DNA of 57,115 nucleotides, taken from Lichenicoccus roseus (lineage in GTDB: Bacteria; Pseudomonadota; Alphaproteobacteria; Acetobacterales; Acetobacteraceae). The stretch is taken from NCBI RefSeq assembly GCF_005844085.1, contig NZ_VCDI01000009.1:1-57115 (forward strand), given 5' to 3'. This document shows positions 17,148 to 25,090 of this stretch, piece by piece. How positions within the stretch are numbered: the first letter of the stretch is position 1; each line of letters opens with the position of its first letter. A model generated the notes under the pieces. The model was not told the origin of the DNA. It saw only the letters and a list, made by a program, of their open reading frames with translations, and made no database searches. A program made the translations under genes and the position numbers.

Positions 17148-17387
17148 ATGCGCGTGGCCCTCATCGTCATGGCAATGCTGGCGGCGGTCTCGGTGTGCGC
17201 CTGCGGCGGCCCCGGGCCAAGTGCCGAACAGCGCCGGTCGGCCGCCGACGAGTTGAACCAGTCCGGCCACCCCTATGTCGGTCCGGCCGGTATCCGCGCC
17301 TCTGGTCCGCCGGCCGACAACAACATCCAGGCCCCGCTGACCTGTCACCTGGAAGGCCCGGGAACCGTCTGCGGACGTCAGGACTGA
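17148..17387 (+). CDS. Small putative lipoprotein
   Basis: A 79-aa protein with a lipoprotein-like signal (MRVALIVMAMLAAVSVCACG). The lipobox cysteine is probably the second Cys of CAC. The remainder is hydrophilic with two cysteines near the C-terminus (TCHLEGPGTVC) that could form a disulfide. I choose ATG 17148 because GGAGA lies five bases upstream; an in-frame ATG at 17124 overlaps the hydrolase stop (ATGA) and would add eight residues before the signal. No family recognised. Confidence 0.65.
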   Translation: MRVALIVMAMLAAVSVCACGGPGPSAEQRRSAADELNQSGHPYVGPAGIRASGPPADNNIQAPLTCHLEGPGTVCGRQD

Positions 17388-17466
17388 CCTCGAACTTCCT
17401 GCCGTTCCGGCCGTAGGGTGCGTGTCCCGCCGGATGCAACCGGCGCCGGGCGGACGAGGAACGCGG

Positions 17467-18423
17467 ATGATCAGATTGTTGAAGTGGCTGCTCGGGGGAT
17501 CGGCGCTGGCGACCGGCGGCCTTGCGGCGTTCAGCTGGTGGACGGCGCGCAAGGTCGAGGCGGCGCTGCCTCCGAAGGGCCGTTTCCTCGATGTCGCCGG
17601 TTCGCAGCTGCATTATGTCGATACGGGCAAGGGGCCGCCGATCCTGCTGATCCACGGTCTGGGCGGCCAGTTGCTGAACTTCGCCGGTGCCGGACTGCAA
17701 TCACTCGGCGACGACCACCGCGTCATCGCTCTCGACCGGCCCGGCAGCGGCTATTCGAGGCGTCCGTTCCTGGCGTCCGCGGCGCTCGGCGCGCAGGCGG
17801 CGACGGTGGCCGGCTTCATCCGCGCCCTCGGGCTCGGTCGGCCGCTGATCGTCGGGCATTCGCTCGGTGGCGCGCTCGCCCTGACGCTCGCGCTCAACCA
17901 TCCCGACTGCGTCGGTGGGCTGGCCTTGCTGGCGCCGCTGACCAGCGTGCAGGACCGGGTGCCGGTGCCGTTCCGCCGGCTGGTGCTGCGCTCGCGGCTG
18001 TTGCGAATGCTGGTCGCCTGGACCGTTGCGACCCCGATGGCGATCCGCAACCGCGACGAGGTGATGCACACCGTGTTCGGCCCCGATGCGGTGCCGGGCG
18101 AGTTCCCCACGGTCAACGGTGGGATGCTCGCCCTGCGGCCCGCGGCATTCTTTTCCGCCTCCACCGATCTCACCGCGGTCAACCAGGACATGCCGGGCCT
18201 GGTCGCCCGCTTCGGCTCGATCAAGGTTCCGGTCGGCATCCTGTTCGGCACCGCGGACCGGGTGCTCGACTACGACGCCAACGGCACCGCCCTGAAGGAG
18301 GTGCTGCCTGCGCTGGATCTGGAACTGGTCGAGGGCGCCGGACACATGATCCCTGTCACGGCGCCCGAACGCACGCTCGCCTTCATCCGCCGCATGGCGG
18401 AGCAGGTGACGTCGGCGGGATAG
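17467..18423 (+). CDS. Membrane-anchored alpha/beta hydrolase
   Basis: A 318-aa serine hydrolase. The first 30 residues (MIRLLKWLLGGSALATGGLA) are hydrophobic and look like a signal anchor. The fold motifs are LLIHGLGG (oxyanion hole), GHSLGG (nucleophile serine), GTADRVLDYDA (acid) and EGAGHMIP (histidine), so the catalytic triad is complete. ATG 17467 has GAGGA six bases upstream and is preferred to GTG at 17422. It lies 80 bases after the lipoprotein and is convergent with the CBS gene. It could be a lipase, esterase or hydroxyalkanoate-type hydrolase; the substrate is unknown. Confidence 0.85.
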   Translation: MIRLLKWLLGGSALATGGLAAFSWWTARKVEAALPPKGRFLDVAGSQLHYVDTGKGPPILLIHGLGGQLLNFAGAGLQSLGDDHRVIALDRPGSGYSRRPFLASAALGAQAATVAGFIRALGLGRPLIVGHSLGGALALTLALNHPDCVGGLALLAPLTSVQDRVPVPFRRLVLRSRLLRMLVAWTVATPMAIRNRDEVMHTVFGPDAVPGEFPTVNGGMLALRPAAFFSASTDLTAVNQDMPGLVARFGSIKVPVGILFGTADRVLDYDANGTALKEVLPALDLELVEGAGHMIPVTAPERTLAFIRRMAEQVTSAG

Positions 18424-18435
18424 TCCTCCGGAAGG

Positions 18436-18867
18436 TCAGGCCGCGCCTACGACGTAGGCGCGCATGGTCTCGACCTCCACGCTCTGCTGGTCGAGCAGCG
18501 CCTTCACCACGTCGCCGATGCTGACCACGCCGACCACCACGCCATCCTCGATCACCGGAAGGTGGCGGACCCGCTTCTCGGTCATGATCTGCATGACGCT
18601 GGCGATACTGGCGTCGGACTTGGTCAGCGCACGCGGCGGTGTCATCAGGTTTTCCGCGGTCAGCGCCCTGACGCCGCTCGGCTGCCGCGCCATCGCGCGC
18701 ACGATGTCTCGCTCCGACAGCACGCCGCGCAGGTCCCGGCCATCCATCACCAGGACGGCGCCGATCTTGTGCTCCGCTAGCACCTGGACGACCTCGGAAA
18801 TAAGCGTCTGCGGCGCCACCTTGATGATGGTGGCGCTCTTGTTGCGGATGATGGAGGCGATCGTCAT
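18436..18867 (-). CDS. CBS-domain pair protein
   Basis: A 143-aa stand-alone pair of CBS domains (about 8-60 and 75-130). Each ends in the usual GVLSERDIVRA / GVVSIGDVVKA pattern, separated by VMTPP-like text (LMTPPRALTKSDAS). Such proteins bind AMP, ATP or related nucleotides and act as energy or redox sensors, often as dimers. It is transcribed away from the GntR gene and ends 12 bases from the convergent hydrolase. No catalytic domain is attached, so a partner is expected but not identifiable here. Confidence 0.9.
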   Translation of the reverse strand: MTIASIIRNKSATIIKVAPQTLISEVVQVLAEHKIGAVLVMDGRDLRGVLSERDIVRAMARQPSGVRALTAENLMTPPRALTKSDASIASVMQIMTEKRVRHLPVIEDGVVVGVVSIGDVVKALLDQQSVEVETMRAYVVGAA

Positions 18868-18997
18868 GGCCAGCCCAACCTTGCCTGCGAGACGCCCCTG
18901 ACCCTGGGGCGGAGGGTAGTCCTATATTAGCACGGATTGGGCACCGACATCTCGTTTTTGCGCCGGCGACCGGCTCCATGCGTATGTCATCGTCCGT

Positions 18998-19675
18998 TCA
19001 CGATGTCGACGCGTTCTGCCTGATAGACACGCGGACATTCCCGACATGCGCGGCGGCGGCAAGATCGGCGGCCGCCACGTCACGCCGGCGTACGGCATCG
19101 GCGATGGCGGCGTAGTCGCGCAGACGGATGCGCTGCAGCGCCGGCGAGGCATACTGCACGTGCAGGATATGCATGCTCACCGCCGGCAGCAGGCGCTGCA
19201 GCTCGCGGTTGCCGCCAGCCGCCAGCAGGGCCCGGTAGAAATGGCGCCGCGCGCGCGCGAAAAGCCCGGCATCCTCGACCGTTCCGGCGTGCTCCAGGCC
19301 CGTCACCGCCGCGTCCAGACCTGCCGCATGCAGCGCCGCATCGTACCCCGCGGCGGCACCGCGTGCCGCCAGCCGCAGCATCGCCTCGGCGACATCGAGC
19401 ACCTCGAAGGCCTCCGCGAGATCGAGCATCCTGATCGCCGGCGAGCGGTTGGGGCTGAGATCGACGATGCCGCGCGCGGCCAGGTGCTGCATCGCCTCGC
19501 GCACCGCGTTGCGGCCAACCTTGAAGCGGGCCGCGAGGTCGGTCTCGGTCAGGCGCTGCCCTGGCGAGAGGCGGCCGTGGTCGAGATCGGCGAGGATGCC
19601 GAGGCAGACCAGCAGGGTCGATCCACCCGGCCCGCCGCCGGCGAAGCCGTCCTCCCCATCACCCAGCACCGACAT
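18998..19675 (-). CDS. GntR-family (FadR/FCD type) transcriptional regulator
   Basis: A 225-aa repressor-type protein. The N-terminal winged helix-turn-helix includes RLTETDLAARFKVGRNAVRE and MQHLAARGIVDL. The all-helical FCD-like effector domain follows from about residue 85, with a RARRHFYRALLAAGGN segment and histidines that could bind a metal. It is divergent from the SDR gene. The gap contains two sites fitting the FadR-subfamily consensus, so it probably controls the SDR-acyl-CoA dehydrogenase-kinase operon and itself. The effector is likely a pathway acid or acyl-CoA, but this is inferred. Confidence 0.88.
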   Translation of the reverse strand: MSVLGDGEDGFAGGGPGGSTLLVCLGILADLDHGRLSPGQRLTETDLAARFKVGRNAVREAMQHLAARGIVDLSPNRSPAIRMLDLAEAFEVLDVAEAMLRLAARGAAAGYDAALHAAGLDAAVTGLEHAGTVEDAGLFARARRHFYRALLAAGGNRELQRLLPAVSMHILHVQYASPALQRIRLRDYAAIADAVRRRDVAAADLAAAAHVGNVRVSIRQNASTS

Positions 19676-19697
19676 CGTCCGTCATGTTTACCCGCTT

Positions 19698-19712
19698 GAT
19701 TGTTCCACAATC
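19698..19712. promoter_or_regulatory. Operator-like palindrome 1 for GntR regulator
   Basis: GATTGTTCCACAATC is a perfect inverted repeat (six-base arms, three-base centre). Its core TTGTTCCACAA at 19700-19710 matches TNGTNNNACNA, the known consensus for FadR-subfamily GntR regulators. It lies 22 bases beyond the regulator's start codon in the divergent gap. Confidence 0.7.
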
Positions 19713-19725
19713 CTGTTCCATAGCT

Positions 19726-19736
19726 TTGTCCAACGA
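19726..19736. promoter_or_regulatory. Operator-like site 2 for GntR regulator
   Basis: TTGTCCAACGA also fits TNGTNNNACNA, though it is not a perfect palindrome. Its centre is 26 bases from the centre of site 1, about two and a half helical turns. It lies just upstream of the GGAGGGGGAG ribosome site of the SDR gene, so binding would block the operon. Confidence 0.55.
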
Positions 19737-19758
19737 ACAAGGGCTCGGAGGGGGAGAT

Positions 19759-20514
19759 ATGCTCCCGACATTCGGCTTGCAGGGAAAGACGGCCTTCGTC
19801 ACCGGCGCCTCCGGCGGCCTCGGTGCGCATTTCGCGGCGACGCTCGCCTCGTGCGGAGCCGAAGTCATCCTGGGCGCCCGGCGTGCCGACGCGCTCGCCG
19901 ATGTCGCGGGCGCAATCAGGGAAACCGGTGGACGCTGCTCGACCTTGGCGCTCGACGTGACCGATGCGGCGAGTCTGGCCGCGGCGGCGCCGTCTTTCGC
20001 GCAGGTCGACATCCTGGTGAACAATGCCGGTATCGTCCGCGAGTCAGCTTTCTTGGAGCATGACGCTGCCGACTGGGACGCGGTCCTGGACACCAACGTG
20101 AAGGGCATGTTTCTCGCGACGCAGGCTGTGGCCGGCGCGATGAAGGCAGCTGGCCGCGGCGGCTCGGTGATCAATATCGCCTCCATCGTCGGCCTGCGCC
20201 AGAGCGGCAACATCGTGTCCTACGCGGTCTCGAAGGCCGCCGCGATCCAGCTCACCAAGGTCTCGGCGCTGGAGCTCGCACGCTACGGGATACGGGTGAA
20301 TGCGCTGGCGCCGGGCTATATCGAAACCGACATCAACCGCGAATTCTGGGATAGCGATTCCGGCCGCGCGATGATCCGCCGCATCCCGCAGCGCAGGCTG
20401 GGCCAGGCCAACGACCTGGATGGTGCGCTGATACTGCTGGCGTCGGACGCATCGCGATACATGACCGGCGCGGTGATCGAGATCGATGGTGGACATCTAT
20501 GCAGCACGCTGTGA
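19759..20514 (+). CDS. SDR-family oxidoreductase
   Basis: A classical short-chain dehydrogenase of 251 aa. It has the cofactor motif TGASGGLG, NNAG, the serine strand INIASIVG, and catalytic YAVSK. It probably oxidises or reduces a 3-hydroxy- or 3-oxoacyl-type substrate with NAD(P). ATG 19759 is chosen because GGAGGGGGAG ends two bases upstream and the cofactor motif then sits near residue 16. It overlaps the acyl-CoA dehydrogenase gene by 16 bases and is first in the operon controlled by the divergent GntR regulator. Confidence 0.88.
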   Translation: MLPTFGLQGKTAFVTGASGGLGAHFAATLASCGAEVILGARRADALADVAGAIRETGGRCSTLALDVTDAASLAAAAPSFAQVDILVNNAGIVRESAFLEHDAADWDAVLDTNVKGMFLATQAVAGAMKAAGRGGSVINIASIVGLRQSGNIVSYAVSKAAAIQLTKVSALELARYGIRVNALAPGYIETDINREFWDSDSGRAMIRRIPQRRLGQANDLDGALILLASDASRYMTGAVIEIDGGHLCSTL

Positions 20515-21707
20515 AGCCGCTTCCCCCGCAGCATGATGTCTCGGCGCTCGCTGAACGCATCGAGCGCTTCGTCCGCGACATCGTCGTCCCATACGAGAAC
20601 GATCCGCGTGCGCATGGCGAGGAGCACGGGCCGACCGACGGGCTCGTCGACGAACTGCGCCAGCAGGCGAGGGCAGCCGGCCTGCTGACGCCACACATCC
20701 TGCCGGATGGCAGCCAGCTGTCGCAGCGCGACACCGCGACCATCCTGAAGAAATCCGGCCTGTCGATCCTGGGTCCGGTCGCGCTGAACACCTGCGCGCC
20801 TGAGGAAGGCAACATGCACCTCCTCGGCAAGGTCGCCAGTCCGGAGCTCAAGGCCCGGTTCCTGAAGCCACTGGTGGAGGGACGCGTCCGCTCGGCCTTC
20901 TTCATGACGGAGCCGGCCGAGGACGATGGCGCCGGCTCGGACCCGTCGATGATGAAGACCACCTGCCGGCTGGACGGCAACCACTGGGTGATCGATGGCC
21001 GCAAGCGCTTCATCACCGGGGTGAAGGGTGCCTCGGTCGGCATCGTGATGGCGAAGTCCGATGCCGGCGCCTGCATGTTCCTGGTCGACCTGCCCGACCC
21101 GGCGATCCGCATCGAGCGCATCATCCCGACCATCGACGGCTCCATGCCCGGCGGCCACGCCGAGATCGTGATCGAGAACCTGCGCGTGCCGGCCGGCCAG
21201 ATGCTCGGCGCCCCCGGCGACGGCTTCAGATACGCTCAGGTCCGCCTCAGTCCCGCCCGTCTGTCGCACTGCATGCGATGGCATGGAGTAGCGACCCGGG
21301 CCCAGGAAGTGGCGAGCGCCTACGCCTGCCGGCGCACCGCCTTCGGCAAGCTGCTGATCGAGCACGAGGGTGTCGGCTTCATGCTCGCGGAGAACCTGAT
21401 CGACCTCCAGCAGGCCGCGCTGATGATCGACTGGTGCGCCGACGTGCTCGATGCCGGCTCGCTGGGAACGGTCGAAAGCTCGATGACCAAGGTCGCGGTC
21501 TCGGAGGCGCTGAGCCGCGTCGCCGATCGCTGCGTGCAGGTGATGGGCGGATCCGGCCTGATCGCCGGAACCGTGGTCGAGCAGTTCTACCGCGAGATCC
21601 GCGCCTTCCGTGTCTATGACGGGCCCAGCGAAGTCCACAAATGGTCGCTCGCCAAGAAGATCAAGCGCGATGTCCTCGGTGGCGGCCGCACCGGCAGCGC
21701 AGCGTGA
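20499..21707 (+). CDS. Acyl-CoA dehydrogenase, ACAD10/11 (LvaC-like) type
   Basis: A 402-aa flavin-dependent acyl-CoA dehydrogenase. The FAD/substrate region contains AFFMTEPAEDDGAGSDPS and HWVIDGRKRFITG. Near the C-terminus it reads VMGGSGLIAGT and FRVYDGPSEVHKWSLAK. The DGPxEVH version, instead of YEGT, is characteristic of the ACAD10/ACAD11 branch. In that branch a neighbouring or fused APH-type kinase phosphorylates a 4-hydroxyacyl-CoA and the dehydrogenase domain eliminates phosphate. The kinase is encoded directly downstream with a GTGA overlap, which supports this role. Confidence 0.85.
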   Translation: MQHAVKPLPPQHDVSALAERIERFVRDIVVPYENDPRAHGEEHGPTDGLVDELRQQARAAGLLTPHILPDGSQLSQRDTATILKKSGLSILGPVALNTCAPEEGNMHLLGKVASPELKARFLKPLVEGRVRSAFFMTEPAEDDGAGSDPSMMKTTCRLDGNHWVIDGRKRFITGVKGASVGIVMAKSDAGACMFLVDLPDPAIRIERIIPTIDGSMPGGHAEIVIENLRVPAGQMLGAPGDGFRYAQVRLSPARLSHCMRWHGVATRAQEVASAYACRRTAFGKLLIEHEGVGFMLAENLIDLQQAALMIDWCADVLDAGSLGTVESSMTKVAVSEALSRVADRCVQVMGGSGLIAGTVVEQFYREIRAFRVYDGPSEVHKWSLAKKIKRDVLGGGRTGSAA

Positions 21708-22786
21708 GCGGCCTCGCGGAGCATAACACCGGTTCAGGGGCGGTACGCGACGCGCACCGCTTCGACGAGGGTGCCCTTGCGTGCTGGATGCGGCAACATG
21801 TCGACGCGTCGGCCGGCGAACTTGTCGTCGAGCAGTTCAAGGGCGGCCAGTCGAACCCGACCTTCAAGCTGGTCACGCCGCGGCGCAGCTACGTCATGCG
21901 ACGCAAGCCGCCCGGACCCTTGCTCAAGGGCGCGCACGCCATCGAGAGGGAGGCCCGCGTGCTTGCGGCCCTCGAACGGGCGAGGTTTCCGGTTCCGCAC
22001 GTGCATGGGCTGTGCACCGACGATGCCGTCATCGGCACCTGGTTCTACGTCATGGACCTGGTGGAGGGCCGCATCTTCTGGGATGCCGCCCTGCCCGAGG
22101 TGCCGCGCCGGGAACGGCTCGACTACATCGACGCGTTGAACCGGACGCTCGCCGCCCTGCACGCCGTCGACTACAAAGCCATCGGGCTTGCCGACTACGG
22201 CCGGCCCGGGAACTACTTCCAGCGCCAGATCGAACGCTGGTCGAAGCAGTATCTCGCTGATTCCGAGGCAGGCCGCGATCCGCTCATGGATCGCCTAGTG
22301 GCCTGGCTTCCGACGGCCATTCCGCCCGGGGACGAGACCGCAATCATCCATGGTGACTACCGGCTGGACAACGTCATCTTCCATCCGCAGGAAGCCAGGA
22401 TCGTCGCTGTCCTCGATTGGGAACTCTCCACCCTGGGCCATCCGCTGGCCGACTTCGCCTACAGCGTGATGATGTATCGCATGCCCCCGGAGATCGTACC
22501 GGGTCTTGCCGGCGCCGACCTCGCTCGGCTGAATATCCCGGACGAGGCCGACTATGTCGAAGCCTATTGCCGGCGCACCGGCCGCAGGCGGATCGAGCAC
22601 CTCGATTTCTACATCGCATTCAATTTCTTCCGGCTCGCCGCGGTCTTCCACGGCATCAAGGGCCGGGTGCTGCGCGGCACGGCGGCGTCGGCGCAGGCCC
22701 ACCAGCGTGTGGAGGTGCTACCGGAACTGATCGCACTCGCCGCCGAGCAGGCCCGCCGGGCCGGGATGCAGGGCGAGGGCGTATGA
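21704..22786 (+). CDS. APH-type kinase, 4-hydroxyacyl-CoA kinase-like (LvaA-like)
   Basis: A phosphotransferase-fold protein of 360 aa related to the kinase part of ACAD10/11. It has the nucleotide region GGQSNPTFKL, the catalytic loop IIHGDYRLDNVIFHP with the conserved D and N, and the metal-binding VLDWELSTLGHPLADFAY. The GTG at 21704 overlaps the acyl-CoA dehydrogenase stop and is preferred over a longer frame. With the upstream gene it makes a split version of ACAD10/11, known in Pseudomonas levulinate catabolism as LvaA plus LvaC. The true hydroxyacyl substrate is not shown by sequence. The 171-base gap after it holds no feature I can name. Confidence 0.85.
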   Translation: MSGLAEHNTGSGAVRDAHRFDEGALACWMRQHVDASAGELVVEQFKGGQSNPTFKLVTPRRSYVMRRKPPGPLLKGAHAIEREARVLAALERARFPVPHVHGLCTDDAVIGTWFYVMDLVEGRIFWDAALPEVPRRERLDYIDALNRTLAALHAVDYKAIGLADYGRPGNYFQRQIERWSKQYLADSEAGRDPLMDRLVAWLPTAIPPGDETAIIHGDYRLDNVIFHPQEARIVAVLDWELSTLGHPLADFAYSVMMYRMPPEIVPGLAGADLARLNIPDEADYVEAYCRRTGRRRIEHLDFYIAFNFFRLAAVFHGIKGRVLRGTAASAQAHQRVEVLPELIALAAEQARRAGMQGEGV

Positions 22787-22957
22787 CCAGATCGGAACAC
22801 GAAGTTATGAAATGTTCTTCATTATTCCACTCGCTGTGCACGGTGGAAGGCGTTAGATAAAAGTTGCGATCCGATCACCAACGGTGCTCGGCACGAGAAA
22901 TATCCACGACGACAAAAAGCGGGGCGGCGGATCAACCGCGGCCCCCGGGGAGGTCAG

Positions 22958-24394
22958 ATGGTTCTGCTGCTCGATAACTATGTCGACGGTCTCGCACTCG
23001 AGCCGCGCGAGACGGGTCGGCTCGAAGTCTTCAATCCGGCCCGCGACACCGTGATCTGCGAAATTCCCGACAGCTCGGCCGACACGGTCGATCGCGCCGT
23101 GGCCGCCGCCAAGGCCGCGCAACCCGCGTGGAAGCGCCTGCCGGCCATCCAGCGTGCCGCAGCGTTGCGCAAGATCTCCGGCCGTATCCGCGAGAATGCC
23201 GACCGGATCGCGCGGGTAATTTCCGAGGAGCAGGGCAAGCCGCTGCCGCTGGCCACGCTGGAGGCGAACTTCACCGCCGAATATCTCGACTACATGGCGG
23301 AGTGGGCGCGCCGGATCGAGGGCGAGGTCATCAGCAGCGACCGACCGGGAGAGACCGTGCTGCTGCTGCGCCAGCCGATCGGGGTGGTCGCCGGCATCCT
23401 GCCGTGGAACTTCCCGTTCTTCCTGATCGCGCGCAAGCTGGGCCCGGCGCTGATTACCGGCAACACCATCGTCATCAAGCCGAGCGAGGAGACGCCGCAC
23501 AATGCGGCGCTGTTCGTCGAACTGCTGCAGGGCCTCGATCTTCCGCGCGGCGTCATCAATTTCGTGCACGGCAGCGGCCGGACCACCGGGGAGGCGCTGT
23601 CACGGCATCCCGATGTCGGGCTGATCAGCTTCACCGGCAGCGTTCCGACCGGCTCGCGGATCATGGCGAATGCGGCAGCCAACATCACCAAGGTCAACCT
23701 GGAGCTCGGCGGCAAGGCGCCGGCCATCGTGCTCGGCGACGCCGACATCCCGGCGGCGATCCGCAATCTCGCCGCGTCCCGCGTGCTCAACAGCGGCCAG
23801 CTCTGCAACTGCCCCGAGCGTCTCTACGTCGAGCGCAAGGTTGCCGACGAGTTCGTCAGCGGGCTGGCGAACGCGATGAAGGCCACCCGCTACGGCGATC
23901 CGCTGGGCGACAGCGAGATCGACATGGGGCCGCTGATCAACCGCGCCGGCCTCGACAAGGTACGCAAGCTGGTGGATTCCGCCCTGTCGGAGGGCGCGGA
24001 AGTCGTCACCGGCGGCAAGGTCGCCGATCTTGGCACCGGCAACTACTTCGAGCCGACGGTGCTGCTGAACGTGCAGCAGAACTCGCCGATCATGCGACAG
24101 GAGATCTTTGGTCCGGTGCTGCCGGTGAACATCGTCGACAGCCTCGACGAGGCGATCGAGCGTGCCAACGACAGCGAGTTCGGGTTGACCTCGTCCATCT
24201 TCACCCGCGACCTCGCGAGCGCATTCCGTGCATGCAACGAGCTGGAGTTCGGCGAAACCTACGTCAACCGCGATCATTTCGAGGCAATGCAGGGCTTCCA
24301 CGCCGGCACCAAGAAGTCCGGCATCGGTGGCGCCGACGGCAAGCACGGGCTCTACGAATATACCATGACCCATGTCTCCTACATCCAGAACTAG
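22958..24394 (+). CDS. aldA: Lactaldehyde/glycolaldehyde dehydrogenase (AldA-like)
   Basis: An NAD-dependent aldehyde dehydrogenase of 478 aa with strong resemblance along its whole length to E. coli AldA. Examples are YMAEWARRIEGE, GILPWNFPFFLIARK, NTIVIKPSEETP, and the C-terminal EAMQGFHAGTKKSGIGG. The catalytic cysteine is C283 in NSGQLCNC and the general base E249 in LELGGKAP. It would oxidise short 2-hydroxyaldehydes to hydroxyacids. GGGGAGG precedes the ATG by six bases. It is followed after 10 bases by the Rieske protein and then the PQQ alcohol dehydrogenase, suggesting stepwise oxidation of a 1,2-diol. Confidence 0.88.
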   Translation: MVLLLDNYVDGLALEPRETGRLEVFNPARDTVICEIPDSSADTVDRAVAAAKAAQPAWKRLPAIQRAAALRKISGRIRENADRIARVISEEQGKPLPLATLEANFTAEYLDYMAEWARRIEGEVISSDRPGETVLLLRQPIGVVAGILPWNFPFFLIARKLGPALITGNTIVIKPSEETPHNAALFVELLQGLDLPRGVINFVHGSGRTTGEALSRHPDVGLISFTGSVPTGSRIMANAAANITKVNLELGGKAPAIVLGDADIPAAIRNLAASRVLNSGQLCNCPERLYVERKVADEFVSGLANAMKATRYGDPLGDSEIDMGPLINRAGLDKVRKLVDSALSEGAEVVTGGKVADLGTGNYFEPTVLLNVQQNSPIMRQEIFGPVLPVNIVDSLDEAIERANDSEFGLTSSIFTRDLASAFRACNELEFGETYVNRDHFEAMQGFHAGTKKSGIGGADGKHGLYEYTMTHVSYIQN

Positions 24395-24404
24395 GATCGC
24401 GGCG

Positions 24405-25007
24405 ATGGACGAGGAGAGGTGCGCCGGCTGTTGCGCCGGCCGGCCGGGCGACGGCGTCAACCGTCGCACGCTTCTGCTGGGAGCCGGGATCGCCGCCCTG
24501 GCGGGGAGTGCGGCCCATGCGGACGACGGCGACGATCCCAACGCCGTCGCGCCGCCGAAAGCCGATGACCTGCTGATCCAGGCAACCGGCGGCGATGCCG
24601 GCAAGCCGATCGGCGTGGACGCCTTCACCACGCCGAACACGCTGATCCAGGCCTGGGCAAAGGACCCCAAGACCGGCGTGGTGCGCAACCTGAGCCGTCT
24701 CAACCGCATCCTGCTGGTGAAGATCGATCCCGCCGGCATGGACGATGCGACCCGGGCACGATCGGTGAATGGCGTCGTCGCCTATTCCGATTTCTGCGTG
24801 CATGCAGGCTGCTGGATCGAGACCTATCATGCGCAGGAGAACGTCATAATCTGCCACTGCCACAGCTCGCTGTACGATCCCCGGCACGGCGCCGAAGTCA
24901 CCGGCGGCCCGGCAAAAGGACCCCTTGCCGCCTTGTCGCTGAAGCTGGTGGACGGACATTTCGTCGCCGCGGCGCCATTCGTGGGACATCTCGGCATCAT
25001 CACCTGA
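24405..25007 (+). CDS. Tat-exported Rieske [2Fe-2S] protein
   Basis: A 200-aa protein with a twin-arginine-like signal (NRRTLLLGAGIAALAG, ending near AHA at 39) and a full Rieske centre. The cluster ligands are C131, H133, C150 and H153, with C136 and C152 placed to form the bc1-type disulfide (CVHAGC ... CHCHSS). It is therefore a periplasmic or membrane-tethered electron carrier. It is not next to cytochrome b or c1 genes, so it is not the bc1 subunit. It sits between a dehydrogenase and a PQQ enzyme, where a cytochrome c would normally be expected. A role as electron acceptor is inferred. Confidence 0.85.
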   Translation: MDEERCAGCCAGRPGDGVNRRTLLLGAGIAALAGSAAHADDGDDPNAVAPPKADDLLIQATGGDAGKPIGVDAFTTPNTLIQAWAKDPKTGVVRNLSRLNRILLVKIDPAGMDDATRARSVNGVVAYSDFCVHAGCWIETYHAQENVIICHCHSSLYDPRHGAEVTGGPAKGPLAALSLKLVDGHFVAAAPFVGHLGIIT

Positions 25008-25090
25008 TCACGACAAGAATTTCGGCAACGACAAGAACTTGATAGCGACGACAACCCAGCAACGATAGAAACGACCAACGAGGAAATACC
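25008..25090 (+). repeat. Short direct repeats (ACGACAA) in leader
   Basis: The gap before the PQQ dehydrogenase gene holds recurrent ACGACAA or near copies: CACGACAAGAA at the start, AACGACAAGAA some 20 bases later, then GCGACGACAAC and later AACGATAG and AACGACC. It is purine-rich and poorly structured. It may be an unstructured translation enhancer or just slippage. GAGGA lies six bases before the ATG. Confidence 0.4.
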
